From: Lepidostoma basale
Taxonomy: Eukaryota; Arthropoda; Insecta; Trichoptera; Lepidostomatidae
NCBI GenBank assembly: GCA_022606425.2
Contig: JAHDVF020000505.1
Location: forward strand, 26,263-90,262
Direction of reading: 5' to 3'
DNA length: 64,000 nucleotides
In this document: positions 20,483 to 30,144 of the stretch, one piece after another
Numbering within the stretch: the first letter of the stretch is position 1
Layout: each line of letters opens with the position of its first letter
Notes under the pieces: generated by a model
Databases searched by the model: none
What the model saw: the letters and a program-made list of their open reading frames with translations, nothing else
What the model was told of the DNA's origin: nothing
Made by a program: the position numbers and the translations under genes

Positions 20483-21681
20483 ACTAACTAACTAACTAAC
20501 CATCACGCCGTCTCCCCGAAGGGGTAGGCAGAAAGAATGGACTGCCACACATTTCTTTCCTGACATATTTCTCTAGCTTCCTCAACATTCATACATCGTG
20601 TCATGCACGCGCGTCGATTTCTCTGACTCCTCACATGGCCGACATTCAATATTTGATTTATTTGATCGTGCCACGTTTTCCTCGGTCTTCCTCTATTTCT
20701 GGTTCCATTTACATCATTAACATATGATTTTTTTACCATTCTTTCTTCATTCATTCTTTCCATATGTCCAAACCATCTTAATGATCCTTTCATTATTTTG
20801 TTCATGACACTATCATTCGCACCGCATTCACTTCTTATATTTTCATTCGGCACTCTATCATACACAGAGTATCCACACATTCGTCTAAGAGATCTCATTT
20901 CAACTGCATTTATTCTACTTTCATCCTTCTTTTGCCAGTTCCATGCTTCGCTTCCATACATAAGGGTCGGAAGAAGAACACCATTGTGCACTGCCATTCT
21001 AGCTTTTTTGATAGGTTTTTGTTTGCGATGACAACTTTAAGTGCACCATTCACTTTGTTGCCTGCCCCAACCCTTCTTTCAATATCCCTCTCCACTCGCC
21101 CATCTCTTGTAAACATACTACCTAAATACACAAACTCAACTACTTGCTCCAAATTTTCACCATTCACGCTAATGTTGCAGACTGTCGTGGTTTCTTCCTT
21201 TTCAAAAATCATTACCTTGGACTTATTAACATTCATCATCAGATCATTTCGCATGCATACCTCATACATACAATTCACCAGGACTTGTAGTTCATGCTCG
21301 TTGTCTGCAAGAAGGACAGCGTCATCCGCATACGAGAGACAGCTTACTGACACTCCGCTCATTTTGGCACCTACATCCAACCCTTTCAGCTCTTTCATAC
21401 ATTTGTTCATACGCAACCCTGTTTGACACCTTTATTGATATCGAACCAGGCTGTAAGATCTCCATTTACTCTGACACTAGCAGTGCTTTCTGTGTATAGC
21501 GACTTAATTGCCGTGATCAGTTTTGTACTTATTCCATATTCAGACAATATTTCCCACAACTTTTCTCTATTAACGTAATCATATGCTTTTTGCAAGTCGA
21601 CAAATGCACAGAAAAGTTTGCAGTTTTTGGCCAGAAACTTTTCTGTCAATGTACGAAGTCCAAAAATTTGATCCATACTAT
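20483..21681 (-). mobile_element. LINE-1, longest copy, with 11-bp TSD
   Basis: Flanked by ACTATACTTAA at 20472-20482 and 21682-21692. The minus-strand product covers the reverse-transcriptase palm and C-terminus: motif A 'FVDLQKAYDYVNREK', motif B start 'NKGVKQGCV', motif C 'SYADDAVLLADN', then 'YLGSMFTRDGRVERDIE', 'PTLMYGSEAWNWQKKDES', 'SLRWFGHMERMNEERM', 'GRPRKTWHDQINQI' and the end 'SAYPFGETA', then the tail and (GTTA)n. The upstream endonuclease and RT fingers are missing through 5' truncation. Three overlapping frames (21407-21676, 20910-21416, 20503-20997) indicate two frameshifts, one just after 'KQGCV' and one after 'KNLSK'. Confidence 0.92.
20503..21676 (-). pseudogene. LINE-1 reverse transcriptase, C-terminal ~390 residues, frameshifted
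   Basis: This is the coding content of the LINE-1 copy. The catalytic aspartates of motif A (FVD) and motif C (YADD) are still encoded. The protein would polymerise cDNA from a nicked target during target-primed reverse transcription. It lacks a start codon in frame with the palm, an endonuclease domain and an unbroken frame, so it is not functional. Sister copies at 27153-27821 and 39761-40390 have the same order of motifs. Confidence 0.85.
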
Positions 21682-21951
21682 ACTATACTTAATACATCAC
21701 TTAATTTCTATTACCACAGACATATTTAAAGTTGTGTACATTTATAAAGGTGATGTTATAACTGAAACATGTCTGTGTTAAGTGAAATAAATTAATGTAA
21801 TACTAAGTGTACTTATATTAATTCAAATATGAATCAACAACACAAAGTGAAGAGGAGTATAGAAGGAATAAAAATCAAACTAAAGTGATGATTGTACGCT
21901 GTAATAAGCTGCAATTGAATGTAGTGATAAATAATAATTAAATAAAACTAT

Positions 21952-22459
21952 AATTTTTCATTTGTTCCAATGACAATTTGAATAATTTCTTCAATATTAT
22001 TTTTAAGTTCTTGCTGGTTAAGTGCCTAATTACAGCATATTTTAAAAACGGTGGATACGTGTAACATAAATTAAATAAACACAAAAGTCCGGATCGTCCA
22101 TGTCAACATGTGCAACATCGAAAAAAAACATTATGTGTTATTATGTGCTAAATTAAAAAACGGTGGATTCGTGGAACATAAATTAAATAGACAATATGTG
22201 CACCATCTAAAAAGAACATTTTGTATTAAATTATTTTTATTTTGTTATTTTATTTTATTTCATTGTATTTTATAGTATTTTTTTTAGATTTATTTTGTGG
22301 GTGTTGGACGATCGAAGTGTGCGCGGGGGATGCCTATTGGTGGCGATGAGGTTCGCAACCCAAAAGAAAAGGATGGAGTGCCGCATCAGTAAAAGTGTGA
22401 CAGTCCATTCTTTCTGCCTACCCTTTCGGGGAGACGGCGTGATGGTTAGTTAGTTAGTT
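21952..22459 (+). mobile_element. NA-1 reference copy, 508 bp, with 11-bp TSD
   Basis: AATAAAACTAT lies at 21941-21951 and 22460-22470. The body begins aatttttcatttgttccaat, includes two diverged copies of a unit starting aaaacggtgga (about 110 bp apart), then the GC-rich core with gcgcggggg and gaggttcgcaaccc, the latter a weak B-box-like match. It ends with the ~70-bp LINE-1 tail. It is non-coding. The shared tail plus TSDs of LINE-1 length imply mobilisation by LINE-1. Confidence 0.88.
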
Positions 22460-22479
22460 AATAAAACTATGTCTTTTTA

Positions 22480-22740
22480 ATAATTCCACTTTTGTTTATT
22501 ATTTCGACAGCGACCGGTTTCGCCAGGCTCGCTGGTATCGACAGACTGATGACACTATTGTTAACCTAGTCCTTTATAAGCATGCAGATCAGGGGTAGTA
22601 AACATAAATAGTCTTGAAATAATCATGTAAAATTTACTGAATATAAATATTGGTATTATAGGTATATTGACTGTATTTACTGAATTTAAATATTGGTATC
22701 AGGTCGGGACAGGAGTGAATGGATGAATCTGATTATTTAA
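22480..22740 (-). repeat. HH6 repeat
   Basis: Minus strand: GTCGATACCAGCGAGCCTGG then CGAAACCGGTCGCTGTCGAA, with the 5' extension (cctgatctgcatgcttataa) shared with 27860-28030 and 41330-41560. The GCCAG-type hairpin and GAAAC-CG-GTC are kept. The core reads CTGTCGA in other copies, with U at position 6, so a true hammerhead is doubtful. Confidence 0.6.
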
Positions 22741-22792
22741 AATAAATAATATAATGAATATAACTCCTTTTTGGGTTGTGATCATGCCCGTT

Positions 22793-23715
22793 GGGCTGTT
22801 ATCATGCCTCTATATAAGGAAAAGGGGTCCCGCATGGACTGTGTAAATCACCGGCCAATAAGACTGCTAAGCGCCGTTGGTGAACTCTACGGTCGAATTT
22901 TAATAGAAAGAGTTAACCCTTAACGTACCGTGTTCAAAACAAAACGCTCGCTCCCATGTGGTCAATTCAGTTTACCGCTAACTTTATCTAAATATCAAGC
23001 ATATGACTCGATGAATCAAAATTTAATTTATGTCATCTTGTAGGGAATTTCATTAGGAATAGATCGATATCTATAACATACATGGATTATTTGAAAAACA
23101 TATCATTATTAATTTTTTTCTGGAACCATGCGATTTCTGATATGTAATGCGTCACAGCATACGAGCGACTGGACATCAGGTATAAACTTGTCTGCGCGCC
23201 GCGGCCGGCGGGGCGAGGATAAAGGCACCTAGGCAAAATGTATAGTACGTTCAAGACAACGAGTACGTATTAATATTTGTCCCTTTTGGTAAAGTGTTAA
23301 TATTTTCACAGTTCTGATATTATTAAGTTGCGTGCTGCGTTTCCGTCCACAGTCGGTATTATTACGTACCTATTGAAAAGGCCAAAGATATAATTTATAA
23401 TACGTTCAAAACAGCGAGTAAGTATTTGTCACTTTTGATAAAGTTGTAAATATTAGCAAAACAAATTCTACCTTAACACGAATGAAGGTGAGGGCAGTCT
23501 TAGAAAATATTTATTTTTGGGATGAAGGAAGTAATGTTTTGCTTTTTTTTTATTACGAAATATTGAGAACACTTCAATGGAAGATTACAATTTTTTTTAT
23601 AATATAAGGGTCCATAGGTTTTAAGAAAATCAACTTTAAATTGGCAGTGGAAACTCAATTGACCACATGGCAACGCGACGGTTAACAAGACAACGACTGA
23701 AAGAGTGTGGGATAT
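22793..23715 (+). mobile_element. LINE reverse-transcriptase fragment split by a piggyBac-like element
   Basis: Before the insertion the plus strand reads 'VIMPLYKEKGSRMDCVNHRPIRLLSAVGELYGRILIERV'-like codons (22793-22916); after it, 'NKTTTERVWDI' (23682-23715). Removing the insertion and one TTAA gives a continuous RT motif 1-2 reading. It is an isolated fragment of unknown LINE family. Confidence 0.72.
22917..23681. mobile_element. piggyBac-like non-autonomous element, 765 bp
   Basis: TTAA flanks both sides (22913-22916 and 23682-23685), and the left end starts CCCTTAACGTACCG. The subterminal inverted repeat CCATGTGGTCAATT occurs in both arms (about 22957 and inverted at about 23662). Two diverged direct repeats inside (near 23241-23310 and 23390-23455) start with a tacgttcaa-type motif. 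There is no transposase frame. The TTAA preference and CCC-type end are piggyBac traits. Confidence 0.75.
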
Positions 23716-23719
23716 ATAG

Positions 23720-23960
23720 GGCGTTTTTTTGGGTGTTTTTTTTATTGGTTTGGTTTTTAAATTACCAATATTGTTTTTACAGACTGTCAATTTGACAGTT
23801 GTTAGTTGATTTGTTGTTAATACGTTTTGCCATTATACCCAGTTGGCTCGATAAAGTATTGTTATTTTAATTTTAGTTTAATAAAATTTCTTAAAACATT
23901 TTTTTAGAGATGTATCAAATCATCAAAAGAGTTAAGTTAGAGACTACCTAATTAAAATAA
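23720..23960. repeat. unnamed repeat shared with 39600-39760/40391-40440
   Basis: The segment aaaccaaaccaataaaa / tttacagactgtcaatttga recurs in reverse orientation around the LINE-1 insertion at 39761-40390, including the small palindrome actgtcaatttgacagt. It is of unknown class. Confidence 0.45.
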
Positions 23961-23961
23961 T

Positions 23962-24101
23962 GGACTGTCACATTTAAACCGATGCGGCACTCCATCCTTC
24001 GCTTTCCGCTCCCGCGGGAGACGCGGTGTGATGGGTTGTGAACCTCATCGACACCAATGGGCATCTGCCGCGCACACTTCGATCGTCCAACGTAGACAAA
24101 A
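23962..24101 (-). mobile_element. NA-1 fragment without tail
   Basis: The minus strand contains the GC-rich NA-1 core (gtctcccgcgggagcg) through ggactgtcac-type sequence but lacks the last ~50 bp and the TTAG repeats. It abuts an HH5 tail on the right. Confidence 0.7.
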
Positions 24102-24180
24102 TAACGTTTTCATTCGTATTATTTAATATGGAGTTTTACATCATTGTTTGAGAAACAATAATTATACTTGGATAATTTTA
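24102..24180 (+). repeat. HH5 tail fragment
   Basis: acgttttcattcgtattatt then atggagttttacatcattgt matches the outer end of HH5 copies at 13610-13680 and 28384-28445. The ribozyme-like part is absent. Confidence 0.5.
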
Positions 24181-24401
24181 AAGTGTTTCTTAGAAAAACA
24201 TACTAAGCAAGCATTTCATATAGTTAATTATTTAAAATACGAGTATATATAGAGTACATGTATTTAATTTTTTATAAATATGTTTCTTTTGATTTTTTAT
24301 GGATTATTTCTCGTCTGCGTCTGTGAAGTAAAATGCAACTCCCATTAAAAAATAATAAATTTCTAGAAAACTGACATTTTCATCATATTATATTACATTT
24401 T

Positions 24402-24680
24402 GAATGTATACAAATACTTGTAGACAAATACTGGATTTTACCCATTGCGGGTTAATAATTTTTAAGAATTAATTGTATCTCAATAGAGACGAAGATGCAA
24501 ATTGTTTTCTGGAAGCAGAATATGGTGGTCGAGGCCCGTACAGGACCTATGACCTGTCATTGGATGGGTTAAGCAATCGCTGTATGTTGACAACATTCCC
24601 CATTCTGCCCTTCTTCTGCCACCACCATATTCTGCTTCCAGAAAATAATTTACATCTTCGTCTCTATTGAGATACAAATT
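24402..24680. repeat. FB1 short palindromic derivative
   Basis: Arms of about 57 bp (24472-24527 and 24618-24677), starting ttgtatctcaatagagacga, are inverted around a spacer of about 90 bp. The 65-codon frames on both strands are mirror images of the same arm, not genes. The element lacks the middle part seen in the cluster at 18008-19732. Confidence 0.75.
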
Positions 24681-24753
24681 ATATATTATATTATTTATTT
24701 ATTCTACTAACACATGGGCCAAAATGAAGTGCATAAAAATATGAATGTCTAGA

Positions 24754-24818
24754 ACAGCGGTTCTCAAAGTGTGCTCTGCGGAGCCCTCGAGACAGTTTTT
24801 AATGAGATTAACGTTATA
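24754..24818 (+). mobile_element. hAT-like left end
   Basis: CAGCGGTTCTCAAAGTGTGC has the CAGNGGTTCTCAA form of hAT termini. It is cut at 24818 by the mariner insertion, and I could not find the opposite end to the right of the mariner. Confidence 0.5.
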
Positions 24819-24880
24819 TTAGGTCCTTACATATGAAATTGGCGTTTTGTATGGGAGGAACATAAAGTTGTTTTTTTTTA

Positions 24881-25145
24881 ACTAACTAACTAACCATCAC
24901 GTCGTTTCCCCGAAAGGGTAGACAGAAAGAATGGGCTGCAACACTTTAATCGATGCTGCACTCCATCCTTCTCTTTTCGCCAACGCGAGAGACACGGTGT
25001 GATGGGTTGCGAACCTCATCGCCACCAATAGGCATCTCCCGCGCACACTTCGATCATTCAACGTCTACATAATAAATCTAAAACAAATTATATAAAATAC
25101 AATGATATAAAATAAAATAACACATAAAAATAATTTAACACATAA
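24881..25145 (-). mobile_element. NA-1 copy nested in mariner
   Basis: It starts at the taac repeats (aactaactaaccatcacgtc), includes the core hairpin region with variants (caacgcgagagacacggtgt), and is truncated 5' within the AT-rich part near acacataatg. No clear TSD. Confidence 0.8.
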
Positions 25146-25230
25146 TGCGGATTCATACTTGAATAAATCTTAACAATAGTTTTGACAGGTATTAAAATTA
25201 TTATTTTATCTTATTGACAAACATTTATTT

Positions 25231-25440
25231 TGTACAGTAGAACCTGGACAATTGGAACCTAGTTCATTGGCAAAACTCTATAATTGCCAGAAAAGTTCCA
25301 GTCCTACCCTCTTGGAGCACTAAAACCTCTTTAATTGGAAAAAATTAACCTGTTTAATTGAACTCTACATTCTGGCCCCAAACCTCTGTAATTAGAAAGA
25401 GAGAGAATTGCCTTCCCTTTCGCCTAGCGAATTGTGGATT
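25231..25440 (+). mobile_element. pogo/Tigger-like terminus (candidate)
   Basis: TACAGTAGAACCTGGACAAT is close to pogo-type termini (CAGTAGAACCTC...). The following text repeats 'aacctctntaattg' motifs. The second terminus is not present. Confidence 0.4.
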
Positions 25441-25504
25441 TCCTTGTATTTAGGCTGTCCGTTTATTTTTCCGTTACATTTCCGGTACTTTCATAGAAGC
25501 CCAG

Positions 25505-25665
25505 AAGCCTAAAACCTCTTCTGGCTTACAGAGGTTCAGCTCTTGTGGCTATTCCTCTTACGTCTGATGGGAACATTGTTGGAAGGTGATTTGGTGGGTT
25601 GTTGGTTTATGCAGGGGCATGATTATTTGGATTTGGGGGTTTTGATTCAAAATTTCTTACGCAAG
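25505..25665 (-). mobile_element. Jockey-type LINE (LINE-4) 3' fragment
   Basis: The reverse complement of cttacagaggttcagctctt and cctcttacgtctgatgggaa matches the 3' UTR of the plus-strand copy at 31345-31430. Only the 3' end is present. Confidence 0.72.
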
Positions 25666-25702
25666 CCGGGCTTCTGATTTTTTTTAAATATAATATATTT
25701 AT

Positions 25703-26624
25703 TTAATCAAAGTATGTACCATTGCTATCTATGCACTTTTGCCATCTCATAGGTAGTTCATCGATCCCTTTACTAAAAAAACCATTCGTACGGGAATCAA
25801 TAAAATCTTTGAAGTCGGTTTGGACTGCCCCATCGGAGTTGAATTTTTACCCTTGCAAGAAGTTATCCAAATTTCGAAAAAATAGTAATCTGTTGGGGCA
25901 AGATCCGGAGAGTACGGTGGATGTCTTAGACATTCAAATTGAAGCTCTTCTAATTTGGTAGCCGTCTGTTGTGCAGTGTGTGGTCTAGCGTTATCATGAA
26001 GCAGCAGTGGCCTAGAGCGATTAACCAGCCTCGGTTGTTAAGCAGCTACCTTTTCAATAATGGTTTGCAGATGCTGACAAAAGACATCTGCCGTAATCGT
26101 CTGGCCAGATTTAAGAAAACTGTAGTGAACGACACCAGCACTAGTCGACCAAATGCTCACAAGTAACTTTTTTGGAGTCAATTTTCGCTTGGGGCATGGT
26201 TTGGCTGGTTTGGCAGGGTTCAGCCATTGCGATGAGCGCTTCCGATTATCATACAGGATTCACTTTTCATCACAGGTAATGATTCGATTCAAAATCCTTT
26301 CATTATTGTGCCGGTTGAGTGATGCAACGCAGCAGTCAACGCGCGTTTGTTGATTTGCTTCACTCAATTCGTGAGGTACCCACCTTTCAAGCCTTATCAC
26401 CTTCCCAATTTGCTTCAAGTGGATTATAACAGTTTTATCACAAAAAAATTTCCAGAACGAAAATGTTGGAACCAAAAACGCACTGTGTTTTCTTTTGCGG
26501 CACCGTCGCCATACACATTATTAATCCTTCGAGCCGTTTCTGCAGCACTGGTGCCACGGTGGAACTCGTACTCGTAAATAACGCGATATTTCAAGTTTTC
26601 CATTTTGTAAACTGAGTGACGCAA
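25703..26624 (-). pseudogene. mariner transposase, degenerate
   Basis: The N-terminal helix-turn-helix region reads 'MENLKYRVIYEYEFHRGTSA' and 'WFQHFRSGNF'. After a frameshift near 26450 come 'NRIITCDEK' (first catalytic D), 'LLHDNARPHTA' (second D) and 'YSPDLAPTDYYFF' (third D), so all three acidic residues of the DD34D triad are still encoded. The W after 'CDEK' is now a stop, and further stops and shifts follow. I cannot assign a subfamily by eye. The start at 26603 (MENL) fits the family better than 26624. Confidence 0.85.
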
Positions 26625-26792
26625 AGAAAAAAAAACAATTCAGGAAAAAACAAATGAATTATAATTTTCGAAACACAAATACTTGAGTAAATAGCTGTAT
26701 AAATTTGAATTTGGAATTCCTAACCAAAGAAGATATTTGGGATCAATGTTGCCAGTACGGCAAAACGCCAATTTCATATGTAAGGACCAATA

Positions 26793-27150
26793 TTTGATAC
26801 TATATATTATTAATATTCATACATACATATTATGAGAAACCTTTTCGGTTCATACAAGTAATATGTGGTCCATTTATAATTATGTTATATTTCTGCCAGT
26901 TTCACGAATCGCTTCCTATTTGAATTTTACAATAAGTCATCCCTTGGCAAACACCTTCGTACGTTAGCTTATTATTAATACATTAATTCAGTTTATGAAG
27001 CTCAAATAATCCCAGCGTATGAGTTATGCGGGTATAAATTATATACAATTACGAACTCTTAGTTCGACAGAGGAGACCTTCAAAGAGGAGGGGTAAGATA
27101 AATCTCTGGGTAAATATAAAACGGTGATTATGGATTTTAATGCTCTCATT
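26793..27150. other. unassigned interval
   Basis: It contains possible continuation of the hAT-like host of the mariner, but no terminus is recognisable. No frames. Confidence 0.25.
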
Positions 27151-27152
27151 TA

Positions 27153-27821
27153 AACTAACTAACCATCACGCCGTCTCCCCGAAGGGGTAGGCAGAAGGAA
27201 TGGACTGCCACACTTTTCTTTCCTGACATATTTCTCTCGCTTCCTCAACATTCATACAACGTGTCATGCACGCGCGTCGATTTATTTGACTCCTCACATG
27301 GCAGACATTCAATATTTGATTTATTTGATCGTGCCACGTTTTCCTTGGTCTTCTTCTATTTCTGGTTCCATTTTCATCATTAACATATGTTTTATTTATC
27401 ATTTTTTCTTCAATCATTCTTTTCATACGTCTAAACCATCTTAATGATCCTTTCATTATTTTGTTCATGACACCATCATTCGGACCACATTCACTACTTA
27501 TATTTTCATTCGACACTCTATCATACACAGAGAATATTCACACATTCGTGCATTTATTCTACTTTCATCCTTCTTTTGCCAGTTCCATACTTCGCTTCCA
27601 TACATAAGGGTCGGTAGAAGAACACCATTGTGCACTGCCATTCTAGCTTTTTTGGATAGCTTTTTGATTGAGATGACAACTTTAAGTGGACCATTCACTT
27701 TGTTGCCTGCCCCAACCCTTCTTTCAATATCCCTCTCCACTCGCCCATCTCTTGTAAACATACTACCTAAATACAGGAACTCAACTACTTGCTCCAAATT
27801 TTCACCATTCACGCTAATGTT
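27153..27821 (-). mobile_element. LINE-1 copy, 5'-truncated
   Basis: Frames at 27498-27812 ('GENLEQVVEFLYLGSMFTRD', 'YGSEVWNWQKKDESRIN') and 27166-27528 ('SLRWFRRMKRMIEEKM', 'NRRRPRKTWHDQ') are separated by a small deletion that removed the 'RSLRRMCG' codons. It ends in the taac tail on the left. No convincing TSD. Confidence 0.85.
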
Positions 27822-27859
27822 AATTTAATATAATATAAATAAGATAAAAATACTTTATT

Positions 27860-28140
27860 TAAAAAAAAAGTGACCGAAGTTTATTTGAATACGAACCTCC
27901 TTGAATACCTGTAATATCAATATTTAAATTCAATAAATTTTACATAAATATTTGAAGATTATTTTTGTGTAGAATCATGTTTGCCACCCCTGATCTGTAT
28001 GTATATAAAGGACTAAGTTTACAATAGTGTCACCAGTCTTTCGATGCCAGCGAGCCCGGCGAAACCGGTCGCTGTCGAAATAAAGACAAAAGTGGAAGTA
28101 GTTAAAAAACATCGTTTTATTTAATTATTATTTAAAATGA
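27860..28140 (+). repeat. HH6 repeat, long form
   Basis: The 5' extension (about 27900-28030) is shared with HH6 copies at 22550 and 41330. The motif is CTTTCGATGCCAGCGAGCCC then GGCGAAACCGGTCGCTGTCG, followed by aaataaagacaaaagtggaa. The bases gtcttt before and aaagac after the motif can pair as helix I. Confidence 0.6.
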
Positions 28141-28204
28141 ACTTCCACCAAGAGATTTCAGTAAAATCATTTGATTATCCAAAAAAAGTGATTTTAAAAA
28201 CAAA

Positions 28205-28445
28205 TTTTTCTTAATTAATACGAATGAAAACGTCCGTTTTCTAGAAGTTTTATTATATTTTATGGGAATGGCATGTTTCGCCCTTCTAAGGCATTATCAA
28301 ATATACACAATAATTTTATCATAATCAAATGTGCAAATATATTAAATAAAATAAAATACATAAAATAAAATAAAACTTCTAGAAAGACGTTTTCATTCGT
28401 ATTAATTATTTAATATGGAGTTTTACATCATTGTTCAAGAAACAA
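28205..28445. repeat. HH5 palindrome
   Basis: The left arm (minus 28267-28299) reads TTGATAATGCCTTAGAAGGG, CGAAACATGCC (GTC to GCC). The right arm retains only the tail from acttctagaaagacgttttc. The middle is AT-rich with aaataaaata repeats. Confidence 0.6.
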
Positions 28446-28449
28446 TAAA

Positions 28450-28900
28450 AATTTTTTACTCATTAATTTTTTTTATAACAAGGGTGTTTTGATTATTAAA
28501 TTAAAAAAGTATTGATCGGAATGTCCGTTTTCTGGAGTTTTAATTATACGAGAATTTTATGTTAGTGACACGTTTCGTCTTCATAGGACAAAGTTTCACG
28601 TCATTTTGATTAAATGTAAATTTTTTTGGCGTTAACACTGTGGAAATCCATAATAACAATTTTTCCACTTTCGAGTTTCTTTTTCTCGGCAAGTTAATTC
28701 TATTAAACTTCTAGAAAAATTACGCGTTGATGAATAATTAACATTTAATATAAATGGTTTTACTTACATCACCTGATGAACGTTTATTATAAACGATAAT
28801 TAAACAAAACGATATTTTATAATATCTACAAATGGATACACCTTGTTTTGCTTTGCTAATGAATTTAATAATGCAAACCGTCATTAAACAGGATAAAACT
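28450..28900. other. AT-rich interval with HH debris
   Basis: 28500-28620 resembles an HH-type tail (cgttttctggagttttaatt, gtgacacgtttcgtcttcat), and 28622 has ttaacactgtggaaatccat. No gene. Confidence 0.3.
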
Positions 28901-28903
28901 TCT

Positions 28904-28955
28904 CTGTCGCTGTCGGAAATATCTATCCCTGATAGATTTTTTCCGACAGCGACAG
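28904..28955. repeat. compact perfect-stem palindrome
   Basis: Arms of 24-25 bp (28904-28927, 28931-28955) start CTGTCGCTGTCGGAAA and are separated by three bases. It matches no other palindrome of the window. Both overlapping ORFs (28738-29022 minus, 28832-29026 plus) run through it and are unlikely to be genes. Confidence 0.6.
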
Positions 28956-28959
28956 CACA

Positions 28960-29275
28960 GATTGTTATACCTACCGGGCACCAGAACCAATCTGCCTCTG
29001 GTGACACCGGTGGGAAGAGCAATTAGTCTGCTGATCGCGGTCTCCTCGGAGATCGACGCCTTTCATATTAGTGAAGGTACGTTCAGGGGATAAATAATCT
29101 TGATTCTAGAAAGTATCTTGTCTTCCTAATGCCGAACCATCTCTAATGCAATCCTGGTATTATGTTGTATTTTTATAATATTTTTCCTGTACTTAATAGA
29201 TGCCTTAAACATTTTCCTGTTTGTAATGTCTTTTGTGTTAATAAACTGATTCGATTTGATTGATATCATTGTTAA
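28960..29275 (+). mobile_element. LINE-5 3' end
   Basis: cagaaccaatctgcc and gtgggaagagcaatta align with the minus-strand copy at 31690-31880, and the 3' end (aataaactgattcgatttga) with 16016-16095. It represents the last coding part and 3' UTR of a LINE with a GATTT-type tail. Confidence 0.6.
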
Positions 29276-29304
29276 AGATAATAAATAGACTACTGGGAAA
29301 TGGA

Positions 29305-29640
29305 TTGTGATTACTGGGAAAATATTGCAAAAGACAGACCTAGGTGTAGAATAACAGTAAATAAAGACACGTAGGACTTTGAACCACGGCGCATAGACGA
29401 CGTTGCAAAGAGGAAGATAAATGAGAGACCGTCAGGAGATGGTGATGGCTCCACTACCAGCGCCTTCCCATGCCCCAGATGCCAGAGAGAGTATGAGTCC
29501 AGGATTGGAATCTTCAGTCACATCCGGACCCACAACCATGAAGGACAGTCTTCCTCGGACACGAGGGACAGCCGATGATAATGACATAAATAGAGGCCAG
29601 AAAATTCAATCGGCCTGAGATAAACTTTTTATAAATTGGA
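29305..29640 (+). mobile_element. LINE C-terminal zinc-finger fragment
   Basis: A frame ending at the stop at 29575-29577 reads 'FPCPRCQREYESRIGIFSHI' followed by 'RTHNH'. This is the C2H2-like finger (CPxC...SRIG..SH.RTH) found at the end of many insect LINE reverse transcriptases. Upstream codons 'RPRCRITVNKDT' and 'RRIDDVAKRK' also fit such C-termini. The upstream RT is missing. Confidence 0.68.
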
Positions 29641-29644
29641 GCAA

Positions 29645-30134
29645 TACGTAAATAGACATTTATAAAACAACGTATGTTGAAATATCGTCAAATTTCCCTT
29701 GAGATTTCAGAAGTAATTTATTTTGTTTCCCACTTTGTATCAAGGGCAATAACTCATTTTAATTTAACGAAATGGTAGCGAGCAAGATATACCCCAAAAC
29801 CAAACCATTAAGATTGCGAGCAAAAACGTGTGTATTTGTAATTAAAGTCCCAGGAAGATATATTTAATAACGGGAACGTAACAGCTGGGCGAGTTATCGG
29901 TAAACAAGAAGCACGGCTTGACATCCGCTTGCCGGTACTTTGTCTTTCCCCGGAGAGCAGAAAAGAGAGGACATATTGATCTCACCGATTCCATTGTAAA
30001 TGGCAATTCTTTACGCTGCCAACCAGCTCAAGACTTTGATATATTTCGATTGATTTTACTTTGTCTTTAACTGTAAAGTATTAAGGAAAACGTTTGAGAC
30101 ATCAAGGACACAAATATACGAATGTACTATCAAA
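29645..30134. other. unassigned interval
   Basis: A moderately GC-rich patch at 29880-29960 has no frame or repeat I recognise. It might be single-copy DNA. Confidence 0.25.
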
Positions 30135-30144
30135 TGTATTATGT

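Larger units (their letters stand above)
24819..26790 (-). mobile_element. mariner element with three nested insertions
   Basis: The inverted termini contain GGTCCTTACATATGAAATTG and extend to about 28 bp; TA flanks both ends (24817-24818 and 26791-26792). The transposase lies on the minus strand. Between its end and the left terminus sit an NA-1 copy, a pogo-like fragment and a Jockey-LINE 3' end, which explain the excess over a usual ~1.3-kb mariner. Confidence 0.85.

Noticed and set aside
20932..21426. A 164-codon plus-strand protein
   Set aside because: Antisense shadow of the LINE-1 reverse transcriptase, whose motifs are on the minus strand.
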